A DNA stretch of 33,624 nucleotides from Pseudomarimonas arenosa (GTDB taxonomy: Bacteria > Pseudomonadota > Gammaproteobacteria > Xanthomonadales > Xanthomonadaceae): contig NZ_JACYTR010000053.1 of NCBI RefSeq assembly GCF_014841215.1, positions 1 to 33,624 on the forward strand, written 5' to 3'. The notes below the pieces were generated by a model. That model ran no database searches. It was not told the origin of the DNA and was given only the letters and a program-made list of their open reading frames with translations. Below are positions 17,863 to 25,913 of this stretch, one piece after another (the first letter of the stretch is position 1; every line of letters starts with the position of its first letter). The position numbers and the translations under genes are program-made.

Positions 17863-18394
17863 CGTGCCCTTCCAACAGCGCATCGCGAACTGCCCGCGCC
17901 CGCGCTTCGGCGAGACCGGCGAGGCGAATGGTGGCGTTGTCGGTGCCTGCGGTATGGATCAGAAGACTAGCCAGACCCAGCCGGCGCTCCAGCGGGCCGT
18001 GGCTGAGATCGGTGTGCTGCACGCGCGAGCGCAGCACGCGGATTTCGCTATGCCAGATCACTCCGCGATGGATTTCCAGCCCGCGGCCGTCGAGCCGAAA
18101 GCGAAACCGTCGATGCCGCGCTGCAGCGTAACGCCAGGCTAAGCGCAGAGCGAGCAGTGCGATCAGGCCAAGTACCAGGTAGTCGGCCCAGGCCGAGTAC
18201 GCACCGACCAGGACCAGCACCGCAATCATCGGGCCGCTGGCGAACAGCAGGGCCAGCAACAAAGCGGTCAACCGCATGCTCCAGATCGCCGCTGGGGCTG
18301 CCGGTTCAAACTCGGCGCTCGCCTCGGCGACGACCTGCTCGGCCGGGGCCTCTGCGGCGTCAGGCGAGCCCAGATCCTGATCGATAGTGTTCAT
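17849..18394 (-). CDS. PH-domain membrane protein, YdbS-like
   Basis: A 181-residue protein: a polar acidic N-terminus (1-37), two transmembrane helices (about 42-65 and 70-88) and one bPH2 domain (about 95-175) with the stretch R-G-L-E-I-H-R-G-V-I-W and V-L-R-S-R-V-Q-H-T-D-L. This is the YdbS architecture, and YdbS and YdbT genes commonly sit side by side as here. The frame is open much further upstream (to 18886), but that extension is antisense-like to nothing conserved and overlaps the acyltransferase. The ATG at 18394 forms an ATGA junction with the acyltransferase stop at 18391 and is the credible start. Function is not established. Confidence 0.88.
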   Translation of the reverse strand: MNTIDQDLGSPDAAEAPAEQVVAEASAEFEPAAPAAIWSMRLTALLLALLFASGPMIAVLVLVGAYSAWADYLVLGLIALLALRLAWRYAAARHRRFRFRLDGRGLEIHRGVIWHSEIRVLRSRVQHTDLSHGPLERRLGLASLLIHTAGTDNATIRLAGLAEARARAVRDALLEGHDERL

Positions 18395-19329
18395 GCTTGC
18401 TCCGACGGCGGATGAATCGCTTCGTGACCGTGCACGTACGGATTTCGACTGCCGTCCTGCGGCCGCCAGCTGAAGCGCTTGTAGGTCCATTGATACTGCC
18501 AGGGTGATCGGGCGACACAGGCCTCGACCCCCTGATTCAGCGCGGTGGCGGCACGCACCGGATCCGCATCGGCGATGCCCTCCGGTGCCGGCAGAAAATG
18601 CACCCGGAAACCGCCGCGCGGCAATCGCTCGGCGAAACCAAACACCACCTCGACGGCGGACTTCTCTGCCAGACGTGACAACAAGGTCATGGTCAGGGCC
18701 GGATAGCCGAAGAACGGCGCGAACTCGCCCTCGCCCACCTTCGGCTGCTGATCGGGCAGGATGCCCAGCAGACGACCATCGCGCAGCGCCTTGAGCATCT
18801 TGCGCACGCTGGACGGCTGCGCCGGCAGTTGTTCCACCGCGCCGCCGCCACGCCCGAGCAGTAGGATCTGATGCGCCGGCACCCATTGCGGCTCGCGATA
18901 GACGATGCTCAATGGACCAAGCGAGCTGAGGTAGTGGCCGAACAGCTCCCAGTTGCCCAGATGCGGTGCCGCCACGATCACCCCGCGCCCTCCGGCACGC
19001 GCCGCTTGCAGGTGTTCCAGCCCACGCACTTCACGCACCCAGCGCAAGGCCTGACCCACCGGACGGGTCCAAACCCGTCCACTTTCCAGCAGCATGCACA
19101 GTGTTTCGCGCAGCACCTGCCGATGCCGTCGACGCCGCTCAGCCTCATCCAGCTGCGAAAAACACAGCAGCAGATTCAACCGCGCCACCCGGCTCTCGCG
19201 AAAGCTGAGCCGTGCCAGCGGCCAGGCCAGCACACTGGCCAGACCATGCAACACGCTCAGGGGAATGGCACCCAGCAGCCACAGCGCCGCGAAGGCGATC
19301 CGCCCGGGCCAAGTCATCTTCAGGTTCAT
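18391..19329 (-). CDS. Lipid A biosynthesis acyltransferase family (LpxL/HtrB-like)
   Basis: The family transfers a secondary acyl chain onto lipid A precursors, or acylates other membrane lipids, at the inner face of the inner membrane. The 312-residue protein has one N-terminal membrane anchor (about 10-40), the catalytic H-x4-E motif HLGNWE (123-128), the conserved LPDQQPKVGEGEF (191-203) followed by PFFG, and the ending P-W-Q-Y-Q-W-T-Y-K-R-F (277-287). An inner ATG at 19317 is also possible. It is the first gene of an operon with two PH-domain membrane proteins, which points to a shared envelope-lipid role. Which acyl chain or acceptor it uses cannot be told from sequence alone. Confidence 0.9.
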   Translation of the reverse strand: MNLKMTWPGRIAFAALWLLGAIPLSVLHGLASVLAWPLARLSFRESRVARLNLLLCFSQLDEAERRRRHRQVLRETLCMLLESGRVWTRPVGQALRWVREVRGLEHLQAARAGGRGVIVAAPHLGNWELFGHYLSSLGPLSIVYREPQWVPAHQILLLGRGGGAVEQLPAQPSSVRKMLKALRDGRLLGILPDQQPKVGEGEFAPFFGYPALTMTLLSRLAEKSAVEVVFGFAERLPRGGFRVHFLPAPEGIADADPVRAATALNQGVEACVARSPWQYQWTYKRFSWRPQDGSRNPYVHGHEAIHPPSEQA

Positions 19330-19433
19330 CGGTGAAGTGTAGCGGTTGAGAAACACCTTGCCGTGCGGCGCTTGACCCGGCAGCGGCAGCAACAGAGCAT
19401 CGCGACCAAGGAAATCATGAGGAAGTAGTGCCG

Positions 19434-19871
19434 ATGCTTGCCCTGATCCAACGCGTCTCTCAGGCCCGTGTCGAGGTCGGGGGTGAAATCGTCGGCCAGA
19501 TCGAGCGCGGCCTGCTGGCCCTGGTCGGGGTGCAGCCGGAGGATGGTCCGAAGGCGATCGACAAGATGGCCGAGCGTCTGTTGGCCTATCGGGTGTTCGA
19601 GGACGAGACGGGCAAGATGAATCGCTCGCTGAGCGATGTCGGGGGTGGCCTGCTGCTGGTCAGCCAGTTCACCCTCGCCGCGGACACCCGCTCCGGATTG
19701 CGCCCCAGCTTCAGCAGCGCGGCGGCGCCGGATCTTGCCCGGCAGTGCTTTGACGCGCTGCTGGCAGCCTGCAGGCAGCGTCATCCGAGGGTTGAAAGCG
19801 GGCGCTTCGGGGCCCATATGCTGGTGAGCCTGACCAATGACGGGCCCGTCACCTTTCTGCTGCAGAGCTGA
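19434..19871 (+). CDS. dtd: D-aminoacyl-tRNA deacylase
   Basis: DTD hydrolyses D-amino acids (and glycine from mischarged tRNA-Ala) off tRNA, protecting translation. The 145-residue length equals the family norm when the ATG at 19434 is used. That start has GGAAG eight to nine bases upstream, whereas a GTG two codons earlier sits too close to it. The N-terminus [15 protein letters not shown], the catalytic SQFTL motif (about 77-81) and the cross-subunit motif N-x-G-P-V-T near residue 135 (NDGPVTF) are all present. It is divergent from the acyltransferase and 113 bases upstream of rpoD. Confidence 0.97.
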   Translation: MLALIQRVSQARVEVGGEIVGQIERGLLALVGVQPEDGPKAIDKMAERLLAYRVFEDETGKMNRSLSDVGGGLLLVSQFTLAADTRSGLRPSFSSAAAPDLARQCFDALLAACRQRHPRVESGRFGAHMLVSLTNDGPVTFLLQS

Positions 19872-19919
19872 ACGGAACTGGGTTTCGCGACCGCGGTCAC
19901 GCCGCATTACTCCATCCCG

Positions 19920-19949
19920 CTGGCAGCGTCAATCAGCAGACGCTATACT
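19920..19949 (+). promoter_or_regulatory. Predicted sigma-70 promoter of rpoD
   Basis: CTGGCA (19920-19925, four of six matches to TTGACA) and TATACT (19944-19949, five of six matches to TATAAT) are separated by 18 bases. A transcript starting near 19956 would have a leader of about 29 bases before the rpoD ATG at 19985. Confidence 0.6.
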
Positions 19950-19984
19950 GGCGCGTTCTCGTCCGCACTTTACTCAGGTTCCGC

Positions 19985-21844
<1,860 letters not shown>

Positions 21845-21897
21845 AGGCGGTAGCGGGCCGGCTGAGACCCACCCAGCAGCCCGTTGGATACACGACG

Positions 21898-21925
21898 AAC
21901 GCCGCCTTTGGGCGGCGTTTTCGTT
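21898..21925 (+). terminator. Rho-independent terminator of rpoD
   Basis: AACGCCGCC and GGCGGCGTT pair perfectly over nine bases around a TTTG loop, and the right arm runs into TTCGTTTC. It lies 54 bases after the rpoD stop codon. Confidence 0.85.
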
Positions 21926-22013
21926 TCTGCCCGACCAGAATCACCCGCCGGACCGGACTACTAGCGCTGAAACCCCTAAACTGCTTGAAAAACCCTCGCC
22001 AACCCCTTGAATC

Positions 22014-22030
22014 ATGGCAATTCAGGGGTA
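22014..22030 (+). promoter_or_regulatory. Imperfect dyad upstream of the cyclic-nucleotide-binding gene
   Basis: CCCCTTGAAT, six bases, then ATTCAGGGG form an imperfect inverted repeat (one base bulged) at about 22004-22028, some 40 bases before the start codon. It could be an operator. It does not match the CRP or FNR consensus well, so no regulator is proposed. Confidence 0.25.
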
Positions 22031-22064
22031 GACTGGCCGATAGCGTCTGAGGGGTAAGCCTGGA

Positions 22065-23129
22065 ATGAATGTAGATAGCGCGGACATCGCCAAACTGTAT
22101 CCGCTGGACAGCCTGCGCGCCGAGACACGCGAACAGCTGGCCGGCGAGGCAGCAGTCACCGAATACCTGAAGGGCGAGGTGCTGTTTCGCGCCGGCGACC
22201 TCGACAGCGACACCTTCTACGTCCTCGACGGGGTGATCCAGGGCCAGTACCCCGATGGCCGGACCAAGACCTTCGACTCCAAGTCACTGCAAGGCCGCTA
22301 CGCCATTGGCGACTCGCAACCGCGGCGATTCACCGCCCAGGTCAGCAGCGACAGCGCCTGCGTGTTGCGCCTCGACCGCCGCTATGCCGAGAAGGTCATC
22401 GCCTGGGATCAGTTGTCGCGATCGGAAAACTTCAAGCATTTCGATGCCAGCCCCGAGGGCAACCGCTGGGTATTCCGTTTGCTGCAGAGTCGCGCTTTTC
22501 ACAAGCTGCCAACTGGCAACATCGAGCGCATGTTCCAAAGTTTTGATGAGGTCGAAGTCAGCGCTGGCGAGCAGATCATTCGCGAAGGTGATCAGGGCGA
22601 CTACTTCTACGTCATCAAGGAAGGCGCAGCCTCAGTAGCCAAGATGCTCGACGGCGCCGACACCACGGTGGCCTATCTGGTTCGCGGCGACTGCTTTGGC
22701 GAAGACGCCCTGCTGTCCAACACCACGCGCAATGCCACGGTACGGATGATGCAGAACGGCCGCTTAATGCGGCTCGGACGCAAAGCCTTCGAGGAAGTTT
22801 TGAAACCACCGGTGGTGGAATGGCTGACGCCGGGCCAAGCTTCGATCTTGGCTCGCCAAGGCGCCGTGGTGGTCGACGTGCGCCTGCCGGCCGAGCATAG
22901 TCAGCGTGCCATCAAGGGCTCGTTGAACATGCCTCTGTTCCGCCTGCGTGAGGATGCTGCGGAAAAATTCGACCGCCGGCAGAAGTTCATCGTCTACTGC
23001 AATACCGGCGAGCGCAGCGCTGCCGCTGCATTCATCCTGACCCGGCTCGGCTATGCCCACGTCTACGCCCTGCAGGGCGGGCTGGCCGGCATGCTGCGAC
23101 AGCAGGAGAAGGCTGGGGCGGTGGGGTAA
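22065..23129 (+). CDS. Double cyclic-nucleotide-binding domain protein with C-terminal rhodanese
   Basis: The 354-residue soluble protein has two CNB domains followed by a rhodanese domain. CNB1 (about 12-125) keeps the beta-roll (F-R-A-G-D-L-D-S-D-T-F-Y-V-L-D-G) but lacks the phosphate-binding cassette. CNB2 (about 144-250) has a recognisable cassette, FGEDALL at 211-217 with the phosphate-contacting Glu213 and Arg222 in R-N-A-T-V, so nucleotide binding is plausible. The rhodanese domain (about 255-345) has the catalytic loop C-N-T-G-E-R-S starting at Cys312, so sulfur transfer or persulfide sensing is possible. No DNA-binding domain is present. It stands alone between rpoD and rpiA. GAGGGG lies ten bases ahead of the ATG. 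A role in cAMP-linked redox or sulfur signalling is inference. Confidence 0.9.
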   Translation: MNVDSADIAKLYPLDSLRAETREQLAGEAAVTEYLKGEVLFRAGDLDSDTFYVLDGVIQGQYPDGRTKTFDSKSLQGRYAIGDSQPRRFTAQVSSDSACVLRLDRRYAEKVIAWDQLSRSENFKHFDASPEGNRWVFRLLQSRAFHKLPTGNIERMFQSFDEVEVSAGEQIIREGDQGDYFYVIKEGAASVAKMLDGADTTVAYLVRGDCFGEDALLSNTTRNATVRMMQNGRLMRLGRKAFEEVLKPPVVEWLTPGQASILARQGAVVVDVRLPAEHSQRAIKGSLNMPLFRLREDAAEKFDRRQKFIVYCNTGERSAAAAFILTRLGYAHVYALQGGLAGMLRQQEKAGAVG

Positions 23130-23139
23130 CAGCGCAAGC

Positions 23140-23159
23140 GGGCCCGCAGCGTCGGGCCC
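23140..23159. terminator. GC-rich hairpin after the CNB-rhodanese gene, possible terminator
   Basis: GGGCCCG and CGGGCCC pair over seven bases around CAGCGT, ten bases after the stop codon at 23129. No T-run follows on either strand, so termination is uncertain. The remaining 120 bases to the rpiA stop hold nothing else recognisable. Confidence 0.35.
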
Positions 23160-23279
23160 ACCCGCCGCGGGCGCTTATTCGGCGACGATGCCGAGGCCGA
23201 CACTGGCGCCCGCCGCAACCATGAACAGGCGTCGGCCGCTCCCACTCCCGGACCGAGGCTCGGGCCAGGGGCCAGCGCC

Positions 23280-23927
23280 CTACGCCCTCACTTCGCCATC
23301 GACGATAACGGCATCGGCGGGCCGCGCAGCAAATAGCCCCACCGTCACTACACCCACGATTTGGTTGAGATCACGCTCCAGGCCAACCGGGTCGACGATC
23401 TCCAGGTTGTGCACATCCAGAATCCAGTTGCCATTGTCGGTAACCACGCCATCGCGCCAGACCGGCTGGCCACCGCGCGCGGCAATCTGACGCGCAACAT
23501 GCGAGCGCGCCATCGGAATCACTTCAACCGGAAGCGGGAACTTGCCCAGCACATTCACCTGCTTGGCGGCATCAATGATGCAGACAAAGCGCTGGCTGCA
23601 GGCAGCGATGATCTTCTCGCGGGTAAGCGCAGCACCGCCACCCTTGATCAGACGGCGATGACCATCGCATTCGTCCGCGCCGTCAACGTACAGCGGCAGC
23701 TGACCGGCTGCATTCAGATCGAGCACCGGGATGCCGATCTTCTTCAGCAATGCGGTGCTCTGGTCAGAGCTCGATACCGCGCCCTCGATACGGTCACGCC
23801 AGCCGGCCAGGCTCTCGATGAAGTATTTCACCGTACTGCCGGTACCAACACCTACCACGCTTCCTTCCTCGACAAATTGCAGGGCGCGTTCGGCTGAGCG
23901 CTTCTTCATCAGTTCACGATTGTCCAT
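23280..23927 (-). CDS. rpiA: Ribose-5-phosphate isomerase A
   Basis: RpiA interconverts ribose 5-phosphate and ribulose 5-phosphate in the pentose phosphate pathway. The 215-residue protein has the substrate-phosphate loop GTGST (28-32), SSSDQST (52-58), the catalytic DGADE (82-86) and [11 protein letters not shown] (95-105), which are the RpiA hallmarks. The ATG at 23927 has GGAG six bases upstream, located inside the end of the EVE-domain gene three bases before. It is likely the last gene of the fau-EVE-rpiA transcript. Confidence 0.98.
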   Translation of the reverse strand: MDNRELMKKRSAERALQFVEEGSVVGVGTGSTVKYFIESLAGWRDRIEGAVSSSDQSTALLKKIGIPVLDLNAAGQLPLYVDGADECDGHRRLIKGGGAALTREKIIAACSQRFVCIIDAAKQVNVLGKFPLPVEVIPMARSHVARQIAARGGQPVWRDGVVTDNGNWILDVHNLEIVDPVGLERDLNQIVGVVTVGLFAARPADAVIVDGEVRA

Positions 23928-23930
23928 GAC

Positions 23931-24392
23931 TCACTCCAGATTGAGCAGATAGTTCCACTGAGCCTTCTCGACCGGCATCACCGACAGCCGATTGCCGCGC
24001 CGCAACAGGGCGAAGTCACCCAGGGCTTCGGCGTGCTGCTTGATCTCATCCAAGGTAATTAAGCGCTTCAGCTTGCGCTCAAAGCGCAGGTTAACCAACT
24101 GCCAGCGCGGGTTCTCAGGGCTCGACTTCGGATCAAAGTAATCGCTTTCCGGGTCGAATTGTGTCGGGTCGGCGTAGGGCTCACCATCGACGCGGGCGAT
24201 GCCGGCTATGCCGGGCGGCGTGGCGTTGGAATGATAGAACAGCACGCCATCGCCGGGCTTCATCTCGTCGCGCATGAAGTTGCGCGCCTGATAGTTGCGC
24301 ACGCCGCTCCACGGCTCGCTGCCCACCCTTTGCAGATCATCAATGGAGAATTCCTCCGGCTCCGATTTCATCAGCCAGTAGTGCTTGGCCAT
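23931..24392 (-). CDS. EVE domain-containing protein
   Basis: The 153-residue protein starts M-A-K-H-Y-W-L-M-K-S-E-P-E-E-F-S and contains W-S-G-V-R-N-Y-Q-A-R-N-F-M and G-D-G-V-L-F-Y-H-S-N near residues 29-56, the standard EVE (PUA-like) fold of the thymocyte nuclear protein 1 family. EVE domains in general bind modified bases in DNA or RNA through an aromatic cage. The exact ligand of this bacterial single-domain group is not established. It sits between the folate cyclo-ligase and rpiA, only three bases ahead of rpiA, an arrangement often seen in gammaproteobacteria. The ribosome site is weak. Confidence 0.95.
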   Translation of the reverse strand: MAKHYWLMKSEPEEFSIDDLQRVGSEPWSGVRNYQARNFMRDEMKPGDGVLFYHSNATPPGIAGIARVDGEPYADPTQFDPESDYFDPKSSPENPRWQLVNLRFERKLKRLITLDEIKQHAEALGDFALLRRGNRLSVMPVEKAQWNYLLNLE

Positions 24393-24443
24393 TACTTAGC
24401 TAGTCCCTTGTTAGCAGGTTTCGATGCAGTCGACGCGATTGGC

Positions 24444-25022
24444 TCAGCCCGCTGTGCGGATGACTTCGCGTTCGGTGACGATGAGGTCCAGGGCCACGTC
24501 CCAGGGCGCGGCCGGCAAGCGCGGCAGTTCCTGAAAACTGTAAGCGATGCCGATCAGCTGTGGCCGCTGTGGCCGCGGCATGTGATTGAGAAAGGCAAAG
24601 CTGCGGTCATAGTAGCCACCGCCGCTGCCGAGCCGGGTGCCGTCGCGGGTGAAACCGATCAGGGGCACCAGGACGACATCCAACGCCTCGGGACGCAGCA
24701 GCGACTGGTCGGGCAGATCGGGCTCGGGTATCCCGTACCGATTCGGCTTCAGCGCCTCGCCCGGGCGCCAGGGCGCAAACGCCAGGCGCTTGTCCGGCAG
24801 CAGGCAGGGCAGGCAGTACTGCGCCTCGGGCGGCGTGGGTGGCAGCGCGTGCAACGGCAACTCACCGTCGCAGGCCCAATAGCCGGCAAGTCGTGCGCCG
24901 TTCCAGTACGGCTCAAGCAGACCCCCGACCTGGGTTCCGGCGCGCACCCGTTCGGCCGCACTCAGGGCACGACGACGTTGGCGCAAGTCAGCGCGCAAGG
25001 CGCCGCGATCGAACTCGGTCAT
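24444..25022 (-). CDS. fau: 5-formyltetrahydrofolate cyclo-ligase
   Basis: The enzyme converts 5-formyl-THF to 5,10-methenyl-THF with ATP, returning stored folate to the active pool. The 192-residue protein contains the ATP/folate-binding motif GTRLGSGGGYYDR (128-140), V-P-L-I-G-F-T just before it, and an N-terminal R-x-x-L-R-Q-R-R-R-A-L-S helix. Both length and motif order match YgfA/Fau. It starts about 20 bases after the predicted 3' end of 6S RNA, the same order as ssrS-ygfA in E. coli, where the two are transcribed together. No strong ribosome site is visible ahead of the ATG. Confidence 0.96.
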   Translation of the reverse strand: MTEFDRGALRADLRQRRRALSAAERVRAGTQVGGLLEPYWNGARLAGYWACDGELPLHALPPTPPEAQYCLPCLLPDKRLAFAPWRPGEALKPNRYGIPEPDLPDQSLLRPEALDVVLVPLIGFTRDGTRLGSGGGYYDRSFAFLNHMPRPQRPQLIGIAYSFQELPRLPAAPWDVALDLIVTEREVIRTAG

Positions 25023-25042
25023 TGCGGTCGCGAATGAGAGTG

Positions 25043-25233
25043 GATGCGTCCTCCGCCGCGTCGCCGTCTGCGCTGACGACCTTGATCCCGAGGATCAGGT
25101 GGGCAGGCTCTTCCGGCATTGGGCTTTCCGCTGAACGCGGACTTGCTCGCCAGCCCGGATATCGCGTGCCCGGGGTCGTTATATAGGGTCAAGGCAATTG
25201 AAAGCGCAGAACAACGAACACGGCAGAAGACAC
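25043..25233 (-). ncRNA. ssrS: 6S RNA
   Basis: 6S RNA binds sigma-70 RNA polymerase by imitating an open promoter. The position between zapA and fau is the classical location. The fold is clear. A 13-bp closing stem pairs GTGTCTTCTGCCG (25233-25221) with CGGCGGAGGACGC (25058-25046). A second stem pairs TCTGCGCT (25210-25203) with AGCGCAGA (25074-25067). A large central bubble follows, then a terminal stem with GGGCA/TGCCC (25171-25167/25105-25101) and an apical TCCGC/GCGGA hairpin. The 3' side of the bubble holds the CACCTGATCC...GGATCAAGG hairpin, matching the E. coli CACCTTGAACC...GGTTCAAGG. TGGCGAGCA and GGAAAGCC also align with E. coli TGGTGAGCA and GAGAAGCC. The ends are estimates within about five bases. 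Confidence 0.92.
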
Positions 25234-25239
25234 CGACAG

Positions 25240-25245
25240 AGTTTA
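25240..25245 (-). promoter_or_regulatory. Predicted -10 box of the 6S RNA gene
   Basis: TAAACT on the minus strand (25245-25240) lies six bases before the predicted first nucleotide of the closing stem (25233), ideal for a -10 element. No convincing -35 box was found at the usual distance. Confidence 0.4.
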
Positions 25246-25365
25246 GCAATCCGCTGCCTGACTGGCGATGCAATAAACAGCGTTTTCTGCCAATTCACTC
25301 AGCAGAACGGCATCTGCCGCCTGCCGCGAGTGCTCGGCATGGGTGCGGGCCTTGGAATGCCGTGC

Positions 25366-25686
25366 TCAGCCGGCAAGCGGCGAAAGACGCTGCAGTTGAC
25401 GGTCCAGATCCTGCAACAGGCGCTCTGTCTGGCTATGCTGATCAGCCAGGGCGCGCTCGGCCTGCAGGCGCTCATGGGCCAGATTCAGCGCCGCAAGCAC
25501 CGCCACCCGCTCAAGGGTGGCCCCCTTGCTGACCTGCTTCATGCTGCGCAAGCGTTCATCCAGCAGGCGGGCGGCCTCGACCAAACCGGCCCGCTCATCT
25601 TCGGCACAGGCCACCAGATAGGCCTTGTCGAGCAGACGCACCTCCACCGGCGCGCCGCCGCCGTCTCCGTCCGATGTCGAACTCAT
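25366..25686 (-). CDS. zapA: Cell division protein ZapA
   Basis: ZapA binds and bundles FtsZ filaments at the division ring. The 106-residue protein has the N-terminal beta-alpha domain with V-E-V-R-L-L-D-K-A-Y-L-V-A-C (about 14-27) and A-A-R-L-L-D-E-R-L-R-S-M-K (about 38-50), then a long C-terminal helix suited to dimer coiled-coil formation. Both size and gene neighbourhood (zapB-like upstream, 6S RNA and fau downstream) fit ZapA. GGAG lies eight bases before the ATG at 25686, inside the end of the preceding gene, which it overlaps by four bases. The 132 bases between zapA and the 6S RNA gene contain no other recognisable feature. Confidence 0.95.
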   Translation of the reverse strand: MSSTSDGDGGGAPVEVRLLDKAYLVACAEDERAGLVEAARLLDERLRSMKQVSKGATLERVAVLAALNLAHERLQAERALADQHSQTERLLQDLDRQLQRLSPLAG

Positions 25687-25898
25687 GCGTTATGCTCCAG
25701 GGCCTTGAGGCGCTGAATCATTGCCTCGACCCGCGATCTGGCCTGATCATTCTTGGAAATCAGCGCCGCCCGCTCCTGCTGCCATTGCTCTTGTTGGCTG
25801 CGCAGCTGTCGATTCTCTTCATCCAGTCGACGCGCCAGCTCAAGCAATTGCTCGATGCGCTGGTTGAGCTGAGAGAGCGGGGTCGGGGCCGGATTCAT
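25683..25898 (-). CDS. TIGR02449-type small coiled-coil protein, ZapB-like
   Basis: A 71-residue protein consisting almost wholly of one coiled coil from about residue 8 (L-x-x-R-I-E-Q-L-L-E-L heptads, Gln and Glu rich). This is the usual form of the small protein encoded immediately before zapA in many gammaproteobacteria, which resembles ZapB. Its stop overlaps the zapA ATG by four bases, so the two are translationally coupled and probably act together on FtsZ. The role is inferred from form and context; no enzymatic motif is present. Confidence 0.85.
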   Translation of the reverse strand: MNPAPTPLSQLNQRIEQLLELARRLDEENRQLRSQQEQWQQERAALISKNDQARSRVEAMIQRLKALEHNA

Positions 25899-25913
25899 CC
25901 GATGACGATAGGG

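Noticed and set aside
25178-25192. TTGACC and TATAAC on the minus strand as a promoter for fau
   Set aside because: They are only three bases apart, so they cannot be -35 and -10 boxes, and they fall in the central bubble of 6S RNA, which naturally imitates promoter sequence.
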